This document shows, in pieces, positions 22,860 to 35,420 of a stretch of DNA of 64,000 bases. Every line of letters begins with the position of its first letter. Position 1 is the stretch's first letter. The DNA comes from Chaetoderma sp. LZ-2023a (taxonomy: Eukaryota > Mollusca > Caudofoveata > Chaetodermatida > Chaetodermatidae): assembly GCA_034401795.1 (NCBI GenBank), contig CM067363.1, positions 25,367,235 through 25,431,234 on the forward strand, read 5' to 3'. Below the pieces are notes generated by a model that worked only from the letters and a program-made list of their open reading frames with translations, was not told the origin of the DNA and did not search any database. Both the position numbers and the translations under genes were made by a program.

Positions 22860-23359
22860 NNNNNNNNNNNNNNNNNNNNNNNNNNNNNNNNNNNNNNNNN
22901 NNNNNNNNNNNNNNNNNNNNNNNNNNNNNNNNNNNNNNNNNNNNNNNNNNNNNNNNNNNNNNNNNNNNNNNNNNNNNNNNNNNNNNNNNNNNNNNNNNNN
23001 NNNNNNNNNNNNNNNNNNNNNNNNNNNNNNNNNNNNNNNNNNNNNNNNNNNNNNNNNNNNNNNNNNNNNNNNNNNNNNNNNNNNNNNNNNNNNNNNNNNN
23101 NNNNNNNNNNNNNNNNNNNNNNNNNNNNNNNNNNNNNNNNNNNNNNNNNNNNNNNNNNNNNNNNNNNNNNNNNNNNNNNNNNNNNNNNNNNNNNNNNNNN
23201 NNNNNNNNNNNNNNNNNNNNNNNNNNNNNNNNNNNNNNNNNNNNNNNNNNNNNNNNNNNNNNNNNNNNNNNNNNNNNNNNNNNNNNNNNNNNNNNNNNNN
23301 NNNNNNNNNNNNNNNNNNNNNNNNNNNNNNNNNNNNNNNNNNNNNNNNNNNNNNNNNNN
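22860..23359. other. Assembly gap of 500 N
   Basis: Exactly 500 unknown bases, probably a fixed-size placeholder rather than a measured length. Frames reading through it are meaningless. Confidence 1.
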
Positions 23360-23605
23360 TTCTGGAGGTGATCCGACTTTCGAGTTCACTAGGTTAACAG
23401 AGTATGACATCTTACATATATACAATTAGCATCCTTTTGTAAGTGGTGACTGTAGATGTATTTGTTCCAGGGTAATTTGCAAAAACTTACAATGAAGTAA
23501 ATTTAGAATGTGAACCCAAAGCGCCATCTATGTAGTCATTGTTTGTATACTTTCGCTTTGTGCATTATACTACATAGAGGCTACTACGTCTCCCGGGTAT
23601 TTAAG

Positions 23606-23838
<233 letters not shown>

Positions 23839-24384
23839 TACTAGTATCCCTTTCCTCTTTGACCCATCCGATAATGGTCCCCAGCAACTAATTAACCATG
23901 GGCCGCACATTGGCTTAATGCGTATCTGCGCAGTGAATTGTCAGCAGTATGCACTATTATTGGTGAGACGCGCACAGATAGAATCACTGCGAGTTTTAAA
24001 GATATTTTAAACATGCAATTACTCTGTGTCAACAAGAAGCACCTGCATCTTGGACTACTGGAGTTCCTGTCTGTAAAACATTGTTTCAAAATAGCAACAA
24101 TTTAAAGTAAAGGTGCCCTGCTCTCGGGAATAATAGCATTCATTCGGGACTCAAGGTCGTTTGTGGCCCGACTTGTGTGATTGAAGCCCGACATTTTCAT
24201 TTTGTAGTCCTGGCGTAGCGAGGGATTCAAACGAAAATGAACGGCTAACAGCCTAACATAAAAACGCTATTGTTAAATTAATCCATTTGATAGGTTGTAA
24301 CATTAAACAGACTGGCTGTAGCGCAGAGCTGAGCTTTGCGTGTTAGTTGCATGTTTAAATTAACATAAAATAACATAGAACATG

Positions 24385-24570
24385 AATCCAATTTTAGCTA
24401 TTCCCCGCCCATCTCTAGCTATACTCTACCCACGAATGCCCTCTCGTAGTCTCAATTTCCGGAAAACTATACAGGTAAGCTGTTGAAAATCTTGAAACCT
24501 CTTTGAATGAGTGCTGTTGCTGCCATCGTGTCCAGTCAAATTAGTTTTAAAATATTCAAGCAATAGTTTC
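24385..24570 (+). mobile_element. Foldback element, family 1, right flank lost
   Basis: AATTTTAGCTATTCCCCGCCC-type left end, CATCTCTAGCTATACTCTACC, ACAGGTAAGC and a diverged core (24478-24560). Confidence 0.7.
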
Positions 24571-24819
24571 TCCTAATATCCATTTTTAGATTTAATTTCA
24601 CAGCCTGCCCTCCACGCCCATGCCAATTTCGAAGAAAACTAAAGTAATTCCCCCAACCACGCCTCATTTTTCCGGGATACACCACTGACACCCGCCGAGA
24701 ACAGCTCATTAGGCGACAACACTACTAACAATATCTTAGGCTTTGATTATTTCAGTCTGACTGTCATTTATGCAACCCTTCGGGAAAGCAACGCATCACT
24801 TCGCAGAATGTCATGGCCG

Positions 24820-26180
24820 AATTTTTTGGAATCGAGATATTTCATATTTCTACGGCGGTCAGATGGTTGAAGTTTGGCATATGCGTAGATACATTATACT
24901 ACTCTTGATTAGTGAAATAAAATCGTCAGCGAACATGTTAACCATTCAGAACTCTGCATTTCCGTGCCCCCATGACCCCATAGGAAATGTGTGAGAGCAA
25001 TATTCGGATACTGACTGCTCCTAGAGTTTTGCCTCTATCATCTTGAAACTGGAAACACGTCTAACATGTCTTGACCCACATGGTGACCCAGAATATTTTT
25101 TGGGTACGGTCACCCATTTTTGAGAAAATCTGACATAAACCCAATTTTTGGGCATCAAGATAATTCATATTTCTAGTTTGGTCAGATGCTTGCTATTTGG
25201 CATATACGTAGATACATTATACTACCATGGGTTAATGAAATAAAATCATTAACGAACATGTTAGACCTGCAAGTTGGCCAAAATAATCCTTTCGGTTTAG
25301 TGACCAGTTTTTGAGAAAATGCTGAATAAAAACAATTATTTGACATCATGAGAATTCTTAATTATATCCCTGTCAGAGGGTTGACATTTTTGACATCCCT
25401 AAATACCAGAGGCTACTATTGCTTACTAAAATAAAATCGTTAGTGGACATATTAACATTTCTATTATTGCAAATCTGCACACTAAACAATATTTCCATGA
25501 TTTGCTGATAGATGACGGAACCATGGTCGGATTGTTTCAGCATTTAAATCGCCTGATCCGGGGCGGAATTGCCTCTCAGACACCATTTACAGAACTCCGC
25601 TATCCCGAATGGTTCATGAGATATTAAGATTTTTATATGGTAGACACATATGTCAATAGGGAATGTAATGGAAAATGATTTGATGATAAATGACCCAGTT
25701 TTGGATATATCATATCTAAACTTGGTACATTTCTAGTACGCACCAGGCATGTATAGATCATCTACAGAAATTTGATCTGGTGTTTGGTTCCTGAGAATTC
25801 CACGTGTTCTTGTCCAAAAAGTCCAACTGGAAATGTAAGGGAGCGCTATTCGGACAGCAACCCATCCTAGAGTTTCTTGCAGATCATGGAGAAACTTAAC
25901 AGCCCTATAGCATCTGTTAACCTGCATCTGACACCAACATATTTTCCTGGTTCATTGAGTACTATTAGCGATTTGTAGCCTCAAAACTTGAAACACTTTC
26001 AATACACCTTAGGGCCTTGGATGCTTTATCTTTCTTTTGGATCCAGTGAATAATTTCCGAAATGACTTATCCGTGCCCAAAATGCCTCAAAGAAAATGTA
26101 TGAGAGTGATATTCTGATGGCGACTCCCCTTACGGTTTCTGCAGATCATGTTGAAACTTAACATCCTTCCAGAATCCGCA
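24820..26180. repeat. Old diverged tandem repeat, about 190-bp unit plus a second module
   Basis: The block TTTGGCATATGCGTAGATAC...AAAATCGTCAGCGAACATG recurs near 24870, 25195 and, more diverged, 25390. The TTTTTGAGAAAAT block recurs near 25120 and 25312. A second module (GTGAGAGCAATATTCGGATA, then TCCTAGAGTTT and CATCTTGAAACT) recurs near 24990, 25850 and 26100. No frame is open across the units. Confidence 0.6.
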
Positions 26181-26840
26181 GTCAGACATCCGACCCAAAA
26201 TCAAGGAAAGGAGAAATTAATTAATTTTGTTTGGCCCAGGTAGTCAGAAACAATCGAAATTCACCAGATGTAATGACCTCAATCAACTCCAACAGGTAAA
26301 GGGAGGCCCCTGATTGACCCTGACCTTGGACGGGTCACTTTCAAACCATCATGAGAATCGAAATTCATCATATTGAACTGGCACACTCAACTTCAACAGG
26401 TAAAGGGAAGTAATTCATGCCAAAAACAAAAATTCGTAAGTTTTTTTGCATGAATTGCCTTTACCTTTAATTCATTAATTTCTCATTTATTTAACGTTTA
26501 ATAACATTTTCCTTGATTTTCGGTAAAAATTCAACTACAGCAAATCAGGACACATTATTTTATACTTTAGGATCAAGGCTATCGGTTTTCAAGAAATCAG
26601 CTTTTCCATACCCTGTGTAAAACTATGGTGATTTCAACTATGGATTTTTGAACTGCGACAACACTTAGTCATTTTATCAGATCAGCATCAGAGGTGTTCA
26701 ATGATCATATGAGAAGAGGGCTTTATAATACTCCTTAATGCCCAGTCATCGCAGATTTACAGTTACTTCAGTAAATGTGTTCTAGTTTAGTTTGTCCGCA
26801 CTGTGGGTTCATGATACAGGATAGTAGCATCATAACATCA
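26180..26840. other. Intergenic, nothing recognised
   Basis: Two short related blocks (CGAAATTCACCAGATG near 26255 and CGAAATTCATCATATTG near 26358, both before CAACAGGTAAAGGGA) suggest a degraded tandem. Nothing else is visible. Confidence 0.4.
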
Positions 26841-26849
26841 TAATACACA

Positions 26850-26995
26850 CACACGCACGCACGCACGCACGCACTCACGCACGTACGCGCGCGCGCACAC
26901 ACACACACACACGCACGCACACACGCACACACGCACACACGCACACACGCATACACGCACGCACACACGCACACTCGCTCACTCGCGCTCACTCG
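26850..26995. repeat. ACAC / ACGC microsatellite
   Basis: Alternating CACA and CGCA units. Confidence 0.95.
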
Positions 26996-27369
26996 ATGAG
27001 GTATAAGAGGATATAGTAACACGTTGGTTAAACATGAATCATGTAAATTTAGAGGTTCGCGATATTCAAATACGAATTTGCATTTGAAACATACTTAAGT
27101 ACTCTGTCTAATAGATAACAGAGACTCGATTTGACCCGCCTTAGAGCTTCCAGCCACAGACGCCACATCAAACATGGACGATACACCCAGCCTAAGACTC
27201 TGTGGAAAATAGAGTATGCATATTGTGTAATTCAGATGAAATCAAAGATAAAATCCATTTTTAACCCCGTGTCCGCTTTATCTTAATAAAATGAATTCCC
27301 TCGATGACTCAGGTCTGGCCCATAACTCAAACAAAATTGGCCCTTCCCCGTTTATCCATCCATCATACT

Positions 27370-27800
27370 ACGTCATAATTAACTACGTGACATGTAGGAT
27401 GCCATCATAATCAATGACGTCACAATTTACGAAGATAGCTCCGTCACGACTGCAGAATTGGTGACGGACTAAGCGTTGTTCTACGAATTGTATGGCTTTA
27501 CACTTTAATACGTGACCTGTAGGATGACGTCATAATCAGTACTTCATGACTCGATTTAATCCGTCTTAAACGCTTAATAGTCAGACACATTATACGAATT
27601 GTATGTCTTTGCTATTTAATAAACCATAGGCAGCAACATCACCCAGCCGAATTAGTTTCAAAATACGCAACACCTTACAGGTATAGTTTTCTGGAAATTA
27701 ATAATCATTGAGTTCAGGGATCGATGGACCTCGGCACAAGTGATGGGTGTGGAGCCTAGCTAGATTTGGGTGGGTATAGCTAAAACTAGTAAGGTCCATT
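27370..27800 (-). mobile_element. Foldback element, family 1, reversed, near full flanks
   Basis: AATGACGTCACAAT and GATGACGTCATAATC, the AATAAACC block, half core (27630-27670), TTACAGGTATAG, GGGATCGATGG and GGGTGGGTATAGCTAAAAC as the outer end. Confidence 0.7.
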
Positions 27801-28790
27801 CCCTAATATGTTCTGTTAATCACATTTACTTAATGATCTTCCCATCCCATCTAATCAATCATATTGCAAGATTCTGTTATTTGTCTTTCCTAGGATATTC
27901 ATACATGTATTTTATTAAACTGTAAATAAATTCATGGGTGTCTTTATGTCTAAATAGACTCATGGCATATAGACATCTTCTAGTCGCTTCGGAGCGTATT
28001 TGTGGGGTGTTTTTTTTGGTTTTTTTCTTTTGTATTTTCTGCCTTGATTGTATATCTGATTGGTGATAGCCCCTAGAGAGTGTGCGCTATTAAAGTGTGT
28101 TATTAACACAAAGAACATCAACAAAAAGGTGATTGTCTATCTAGAAAGGAAAGGTCTTTTATATTTCTTGATGTTAGTTATCAATGTTAGTTGTCAGTGT
28201 TTTGATGTCGATGTTTGTTGACAGTGTTTCTCTGATGGAGTGATTTGTCAGTCCTGGATGAGAAAATGATTCAAGTTATTGTATTATACACACACCGTAC
28301 GCACATACATATGCACACACGCACGCACACACGCACACACATTAAACACCACTCACACGAACGTGTATAAAGATGTTGCTTAATGACGATTTGTAATAGT
28401 GTTAAGTATGTATCCAGAACACTCGCTGCGAACACGATGGCTTGATAATACATCTGCTCATCCATTGTCTTGGACACTCATACAATGTCCAGTATCATTG
28501 CGCTGCCGAACACCAACCTACTATGTATTTCAAAGTCATGACCTTCGCAAAGATAAATACATTTATCACACCTGACTTTCCAATTTGTAGGGAAACTAAT
28601 GGTTTTATAACATGATTGAATTTCCAAACAGAGCGCAATAATGTCTCTGTATGCATGAAGACCACCTTGTAGTAATCAACGTACAAATGAATCATGTTAC
28701 AGTCAGAGATCTGCATGAGTGAACACATGCACTGCCTGCTGGAATATATAATAAAATATAATATAAATAAACACCAGAAAGGAATTAATG
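27800..28790. other. Intergenic with a short ACAC/ACGC tract
   Basis: A CACACGCACG microsatellite lies at about 28288-28345. The minus-strand frame at 28495-28800 shows no family match I recognise. Confidence 0.45.
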
Positions 28791-28794
28791 GAGA

Positions 28795-29190
28795 AATCAC
28801 GTTTTAGCTATGCCACGCCCATCTCTAGCTAAGCGCCACCCACGCCGTGCCAGTATTGGGATTAATCGATCCATGCACTCTCTGAATCTCAATTTAGCAG
28901 GAAACTATGCAGGTAAGCTGCTGAACATTTTGAAACTAATTTGACTACGCGCTGTTGCTGCCTATCGTAGCAAAAGCGACCAGTAAAATTAGTTTCAAAA
29001 TATTAAACATAATGTTTATTAAATAGTAAAGACATACAATTCATGCACATTGACATACTATTCTAGGCTAAAACAGATTATTTCTGTGAATTACAATTGT
29101 GGATTGTGAAACTGGATTGTGACGGCACTCTATGCGTGACGTAGTTGAGTATGGTGTCATATGATTGACCTAAAAACTGGATTCCCACAT
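28795..29190 (+). mobile_element. Foldback element, family 1
   Basis: GTTTTAGCTATGCCACGCCC, ATCTCTAGCTAAGCGCC, ATGCAGGTAAGC, core 28916-29012 and a right flank ending GTCATATGATTGACC. Confidence 0.75.
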
Positions 29191-29303
29191 TGTGGAGCCA
29201 GGAGGGTGTATTTCTGAATTAAGGCAGTTCTATATAACACGTGGGATACGAGCGCTGAAAGAAGGGGCATCATCTGAAAACACTGTCTTGTCATTCAAGC
29301 GCA

Positions 29304-29307
<4 letters not shown>

Positions 29308-29345
<38 letters not shown>
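29308..29345. repeat. CT microsatellite
   Basis: Short CTCT tract with one interruption. Confidence 0.9.
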
Positions 29346-29348
<3 letters not shown>

Positions 29349-29769
29349 TTCGAGTGCCACCCTGTATCATTGAGTTGTTGACATATAAGACCCTATTGAT
29401 GCTGGTGATATTCCCGTGAATGTATTTCTCTCTCAGTGTTATATTACTTAGATCACTCTCTAAACTCTTGTCTCTTTGTTTCGGTGATCTTGCTCACAAG
29501 AAATTATCAGCTGCACGTTATCTGATATGATTGAGATGATGGACATTGGTTTCTTAGAATTGTTCTCCCGCGATAGTTGTTATTTCGCGTCGGTTAAAAT
29601 ATATTCTGCTTCAGTGCATGTTGATGTACTGCGCTCCCGTGGAATTATTGTACCGTTTGCTCAGCTCGAAGAAAATTCTTCATTTGTTAGACACTAGAAA
29701 TGGACGCACTTTCTACTCAGCTCAATAATCTGGGAAAACGATATGATATATGTGTTATTCCTTATCTCA

Positions 29770-30420
29770 TCGTCGTTGTCGTCGTCGTCGTCGTCGTCGT
29801 CGTCGTAGTAGTAATGGTCGTCATGCCTTTCGTCGTCGTCATCGTCGACGTCGTCGTCGTCGTCGTCGTCTTCGTCGTCGAGGTCGTCGTCGTCGAGGTG
29901 GTCCTTGTCGTCGTCGTCATTGTCGTCGCCGTCACCATCATTGTTGTTGTTGTCGGTGTTGCAATCGTCATCGGTGTTGCTGTCAATGGCGGCGTTGGTG
30001 GCGCCAGCAGTAGGGATTTCGTCGTCGTCGTCGTCGTCATGCTTTTCGTCGTCGTCGTCGTCGTCGTCGAGGTCGTCGTCGTCGAGGTAGGCCTTGTCGT
30101 CGTCGTCATTGTCGTCGCCGTCACCATCATTGTTGTTGTCGTCGGTGTTGCAATCGTCATCGGTGTTTCTGTCAATGGCGGCGTTGGTGGCGCCAGCAGT
30201 AGGGATTTCGTCTTCGTCGTCGTCGTCGTCGTCGTCGAGGTCGTCGTCGTCGAGGTAGTCCTTGTCGTTGAGGTAGTCCTTGTCGTCGTCGTCATTGTCG
30301 TCGCCGTCACCATCATTGTTGTTGTCGTCGGTGTTGCAATCGTCATCGGTGTTGCTGTCAATGATGGCGCCAGCAGTGGGGATTTCGTCATCGTCGGCGG
30401 TGGCGGCATCAAATAATTTG
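29770..30420 (-). repeat. Higher-order CGT/GAC triplet array with an open acidic frame
   Basis: The array is built of units of 177-189 bp, each made of CGT-type triplets plus a conserved GGCGCCAGCAGTAGGGATTT segment (30001, 30190, 30367). On the minus strand one frame stays open over 256 codons (30464-29694). It reads as Asp-rich repeats carrying DEIPTAGA, then NTDDDCNTDDNNNDGDGDD, then DDLDDDD. Unit lengths are multiples of three, which keeps the frame open, but triplet slippage would do the same without selection. The frame's start lies inside the family 1 foldback at 30415, so it is probably not a real gene. Confidence 0.7.
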
Positions 30421-30500
30421 ACTAGAAGTTGTTGCTGCCTAAGGCAGCAACAACTTCCAGTCAAATTACTTTCGAAATATTCAACGACTTACCTGTCTGG
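30415..30500. mobile_element. Foldback core, family 1, nearly perfect hairpin
   Basis: The arms meet at TTGCTGCCTAAGGCAGCAA. GACTTACCTGTC at the right is a minus-strand CAGGTAAG site. It abuts the acidic triplet array. Confidence 0.8.
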
Positions 30501-31611
30501 TTGCTTTTACACCGCATTGTCAAACTATAGATGGCACCTCTATGAGTGAGCGTATACGCCGAGGCAGACACACTGGGCGTTTTCTGATTGGTTAAAAAGT
30601 AAATCATGACAGTCATCATAGGGTGTAGAAATGTACCAATAGTTAGGTACTAAGGCCTGGATACCTATATTAGCACATGTTAACTAGCTTAAAATCAGCT
30701 GCTTAGATTAAATTAGAACGGCATGTTAGATCACCTGAATAGCTATCAAGAGTTGAGGGGTAGTTATCCTTTGACACAGCCAACAACTCATGTCTCCAAT
30801 GCACATTCTAATAGGACTACTAACATATAAAATGCCACCCTCTCTTTCTGCAACACGGATTTCTGCTCCAAAATATTGTATTTTACCCCTTTCAACACCA
30901 CATTTACAGAATATCAAATTACATGAAAATATATCGATAATCTCTTGAATAATTTGCAGCACATGCGACAAGGATCAGTCAAATTAACTTCAAAATGTTC
31001 ACCGTTGAGGAGATTCGGATTTGGCTCTTTCGGCTTCAAAACTTTATTGCATAGTTAACTAATGTGATTTAAACGCTGGTAAAATGTTGTCAATTGAATA
31101 TTTTCTCTAATGATATTCTAGCACAGAATCCTCTTTGGCTCATCATGTATCCGTCACTCATTTATTCAAATCTCATTAGCTCGACTTTCAATCCAGCTAG
31201 ATACTATCTCAGTCGCACAGTGGTCATTGAACTCAGATTCGCTCCTACCACCTCCATGTACACAACCCACCCATCCACCCTCTCTATCACTTTCTAGACG
31301 AAGATTACACTATAGTACGCATATACATACCAGCCACCAGCAGAGTCAACATGTCAAGGTTTTCTTTTCTATACATTTTCATACGAACCTTCAAGAACAT
31401 CCGGACTTAGAAAATTACAGTGCCACGAAGGTTCCAGCGCAATTCCTTACCCGCAGTTAATAGTTTTGCGAAGACGAAATTGCGTACGGAATGCTCAAGG
31501 GCATATATTTGATATCGGCACATACTGTTGCAATAGATATGGGTGTCTGCGTAAATCATAGGCCTTCACTGAATTTCACATTTGACTGGGAATTTGGAAC
31601 GGATATTAAAT

Positions 31612-31805
31612 CTTTAACCCTTTAATTTGTCTACAAAAATGTAATCTTCGCATGAAATATATCCATTTGCAGACCAATGGAAGACTATTTTTGAAAATTT
31701 ACCAATGGCATGACTGGCTCTTCTCTTGGTCTGCAAATGGACATTTTTCAAGACCACTACAGAAGCCGTTTTAGCTGATATGAGTGATAAAGCGTTAAAC
31801 GCGGA
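31612..31805. mobile_element. Foldback element, family 2, inner arm deleted
   Basis: AACCCTTTAATTTG, then GAAGACTATTTTTGAAAATT, TGGCATGACTGGCTC and directly TTCTCTTGGTCTGCAAATGG. The centre and the inner right arm are missing. Confidence 0.65.
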
Positions 31806-31829
31806 TTCTAATCAAAATCATTTACATTT

Positions 31830-31935
31830 TAATAAATATTCTCTTTTGACTGGGGGCTGTTTCTGCCTATGGACCCAACAGTTTCGTGTCAAATTCGGTT
31901 CATAACATTTAACAGTTTACTAGTATGATTACAGT
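31830..31935. mobile_element. Foldback core, family 1, diverged
   Basis: TAAATATTCTCTTTTGACTG on the left, GTTTCTGCCTATGGACCCAAC at the centre and a right arm ending TTCATAACATTTAACAG. Confidence 0.5.
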
Positions 31936-32554
31936 GAAATTGAGAATCTGGGAATGTGAGGTTCAAATGTTTAGACCCCTTACTTAAATCCTCAAAGACT
32001 TGAGAACTGATGGTATTTCGTGAATAAAAGGAAAGACGATTTAATCTATGCTATGCATAGCAGCAATAGCAAGAATTCAACACCTATACCCCAGCAGCAC
32101 CTTTATACACCATCGTACCATCAGAGACGTGGCAACAACAGGGTATCTCCTATGTGTACTTGTCTTGTACTTTAACCAGAAATAATAATATCAACGTATA
32201 CCTTAATAAGTGTTCCAACCGGAATGTTATGTTCAAACCTGATCGACAATCACGTTTGCCATTATAGCCACGTGTTTAAACTAAAAAGATGTTTTCAAAA
32301 CAATGAATAATCAACCAATATTTCTAGCAAAATCATGTATGTAATGGCAGAAAGTAATATGTTAGAAAGAATGGAATTTGTTCTACATCGTATGATACAT
32401 GGCTAAGTCATGTTTGGAAATGGACGTAGGTCATTTATAGAATATCGATTGAAGAATCTTGAAATGCATGTAGAACCGGAGAGACGGGAAACTGCTCGCT
32501 AGCACACAGCATATGGTCAATTAAAATGGTTGCAAGCGGCAAAGGAGGAATTCA

Positions 32555-32850
32555 GTTTTATCTATGCACCGCCCATCTTAGATAAGCTCCACCCACACCT
32601 CGCCGTGTTGGGATCTACTGACCCCTGAGACTACCAATTTCCAGAAAACTATACAGGTAAGCTTTTGAATATTTTGAAACTAACTTGACTGGGGGCTGTT
32701 GCTGCCTATCCATTTATTAAATAGTAAAGCCATACTATTCGTACAACTACACTTATTCTTGTTCCGTCATCAATAAAGCGTTCGTGACAATCTTAACTAC
32801 GTCACGTAGTGGATTATGACGTCATATGACTGACTGAGAAACTGGATTCC
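32555..32850 (+). mobile_element. Foldback element, family 1, second arm deleted
   Basis: CAGTTTTATCTATGCACCGCC, ATACAGGTAAGC, one arm to TTGCTGCCTAT, then directly CATTTATTAAATAGTAAAG and ATGACGTCATATGACTGAC. Confidence 0.7.
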
Positions 32851-33119
32851 CCCATTAATAGGATCAGGTTAGCAGATTACGGATCGCGTTGTTTGCATCA
32901 TTTTCATATTTGTATAGGCTATGCCGTTGTTCACTTCCTGTTGAATTTGCTTAGGCGAACCCGCCCGCTTGTTAACATATTTGGCCGCGTGTACGTTTTA
33001 AGTACTGTAATGCTATATATGAACTGGACATTCATTTGTAAATTAGCAGGTACCGCTACACACATTTCATGCAAGTTTCAATCGATTTTTAACACTTTCG
33101 TACTCGTATAATGTTTATT

Positions 33120-33215
33120 TCAAGGTAAAATGTACATGTAAGCTGTTGAATATTTCGAAACTAATTCGATTGTGATGTGGTATTGCCTCTGACAAACTGG
33201 AACTAAAACACTATA
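33120..33215 (+). mobile_element. Foldback core fragment, family 1
   Basis: ACATGTAAGCTGTTGAATAT and TTCGAAACTAATTCGATTG; the rest is lost. Confidence 0.45.
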
Positions 33216-33339
33216 TTAAAATCGACAGCAATATTCGTGTCCTGGTCTATACATTGCGCAATGTTATAGATGCTGTGTTTGGTTTCCCCGGACCATGGAC
33301 TCGTCATATATGGGGGTCTGGGTGTGAGGGTGTGTGTGT

Positions 33340-33382
33340 GGGGGAGGCTGCGGGACGGGGTGGGGGTGGGGGGGGGGGGAGG
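33340..33382. repeat. G-rich tract
   Basis: GGGGTGGGGGTGGG followed by a G run. Confidence 0.9.
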
Positions 33383-33835
33383 TGATGGGAGAGGATAATA
33401 GCGTCATAACGCAATCAGTACCAACAAAAGGCCGATTGGCCATCTGGGCGCGACATTGTTATCTGTTTGCGCTAAACGTCGGCGTTAAACATGTGTGTTA
33501 TTTGTCTGAGTAATTTTTTTCAGGATTAATTGTTGATGGAAAAATACATCAAATTGATGGACATCTATTTTTCCATACATAGTATTCATCATTCCGCCAT
33601 TGTACAAAATGCGCACATGTCCAGCAACAGCGCATTAGGGGACGGCAACAATGCCGCAATCACCCATATCCGCATATTTATTTTTGACTATTTCAGTTGT
33701 AAAAATATTATTTAAATCTATGAGACCTGGGGCCAATGATGAATTTCCAGTCGTCTCCAATAAAACACAACAGGCAACAACAACAACAGCGTATCGCCAA
33801 TGGGCGATAGGACATATGTTGCTTAATGAAGATAT

Positions 33836-33935
33836 CCAGATAACGCAGCTTACTGGGCCAATGCTGGGCCGATACCATGCTCAATATCGGTCATGTATCG
33901 GCCCCGCATCGGCCCAGTAAGCTGCGTTATCAGGG
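33836..33935. mobile_element. Foldback element, family 3
   Basis: TAACGCAGCTTACTGGGCC (33841-33859) pairs exactly with its complement at 33911-33929, and further pairing (ATGCTGGGCCGATAC with GTATCGGCCCCGCAT) runs inward to a loop of about 17 bases. A second copy is at 55326-55436. Confidence 0.8.
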
Positions 33936-34374
33936 TACTGACTCATTTTCAGAATGTAGGGCCTATTCTGAATACAGGCTACGAACCCGATGAGTTTTAC
34001 GTTTATTACACTCAGGCTTGACAACATAGTGCAGTCCTGGGTTTGATAGTTTGTATAGACACCCGTATTCGAAAACAACAAAAACAGTCCCGTAGCTTTA
34101 GCTATTGTGTTTTATTAAATAAATACAGCCCAACAAACTAAGACAACTGAGATGATGGCTATTTTGTTAGAAATGTTTATCCTGCCATTCTCCTACTACG
34201 CAGTTGTTCTTTCGCGTCAGTTCACGCGATCGCTACTTCAACGCTTACTTATGTACTAAACTCTGACGATATTCTAGTACTTTCTGTGCAGATTGAAGAA
34301 AATCGTTCATAGACACAGTTTTTTCTCAGCTAACTAACTCGTAAAAAATACGCCATATATGTTAACCCGTTATC

Positions 34375-34625
34375 ATGATCGTTGTCATCGCGGTCGTCGT
34401 CGTCGTCCTCTTCCTACTATTCATCCTCATCCGCCTCCTCCTCCTCCTCCTCTTCATCTGTCTCGTCCTCATAACTCGTCGTCCTCCTCCTCCTCCGCCC
34501 CTCCTCCTCCTCGTCTCTCTGGTCCTCATCCTCGTCCTCGTCGTCATTGTCCTCGTCGTCGTCCTCGTTGTGGTCATCCTGGTCATTGTTCTCCTCTTCG
34601 TCGTCGTCCTCTTCGTCGATCGTAT
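34375..34625. repeat. CCT/CGT triplet-rich array (copy D equivalent)
   Basis: Lies at the matching position to 29770-30420 but is shorter and richer in CCT. The minus strand gives Asp/Glu-rich frames and the plus strand Val/Leu-rich frames. No higher-order unit is visible. Confidence 0.85.
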
Positions 34626-34689
34626 GATGTAAGACCCTTAAGAACACATCATATTGTGACAGCATCTTGTGCATGCAATGAAAATGGAG

Positions 34690-35010
34690 GACTCCAGTTT
34701 TAGTTATGGCCACACTTCTTCGTATTGGGATCAATCGATTCCTGCCCTGCCTGACTATCAATTTCCAGAAGACTATACGGGTAAGATGTTGAATTTTTTG
34801 AAACTAATTTGACTGGTGCTGCTTCTGCCTATAGCATCGGTATTAATTAGTAAAGGCATACAATTCGTACAATTTCGCTTAGTCCGTCATCAATTAAGCG
34901 TACGTGACGAGCTTATCTACGTCCATCATGACATCATTGATTATGACGTCATCGTATACCTCACGTAGTTGAGTATGCCGCCATAGGATTGATGGCCAAA
35001 CTCAAAAGAT
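34690..35010 (+). mobile_element. Foldback element, family 1, second arm deleted
   Basis: CAGTTTTAGTTATGGCC, TATACGGGTAAGATG, one arm to GCTTCTGCCTAT, then TTAATTAGTAAAGGC, ATGACGTCATCG and the CCATAGGATTGATG end. Confidence 0.7.
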
Positions 35011-35079
35011 TCCATTACTTCCGCGAATATCTGCAACTGGCCTTTGCAATGCGGCAATCGACTTAAACCCGGAATGGAC

Positions 35080-35420
35080 CTTTCCGGTTTTAGCTACCCG
35101 CCCATCTCTAGCTAAGCTCCACCCACACCTCGCTCGTGTTGGGCACGATCTCTGAACACCCGAACTATCAATTTCCAAAATACTAAACAGGTAAGCTGTT
35201 GAATATTATGAAACTAATTTGATTGGGTGCTGTTGCTGCCTAGGGCATGTTTATTAAATAGCAAAGAATTACGAAAACATACAATTCATACAACGTGTCG
35301 GATTTGAGATTTGATGACCGTATATGGAACCCTTTGTGACGTAATGATTGCGACGTCATCATACGTGTGCTGAGCTGATTATGACGTCATACGAGGTCAG
35401 CTGATGGATGGATACTCTGG
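35080..35420 (+). mobile_element. Foldback element, family 1, second arm deleted
   Basis: GGTTTTAGCTACCCGCCC, AACAGGTAAGC, one arm (35197-35240), TTTATTAAATAGCAAAG, CGACGTCATCATACG and ATGACGTCATACGAGG. Confidence 0.75.

Larger units (their letters stand above)
29470..32550 (+). repeat. Second segmental duplication, copy C
   Basis: This block is collinear with 34120-37140. Matching landmarks are the AGATGATGG and TTTCGCGTC block (29530-29600 with 34150-34220), the GAAGAAAAT block before the triplet array, the triplet arrays (29770-30420 with 34375-34625), a foldback after the array, the TGTCTCCAAT block (30790 with 35615), the CTCATCAT block (31140 with 35997) and the CATGTTTGGAAA block (32410 with 36985). 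Divergence is greater than in the first duplication. Confidence 0.7.

Noticed and set aside
22739..23425. Long open frames over the gap region on both strands
   Set aside because: They consist mainly of unknown bases from the 500-N gap.
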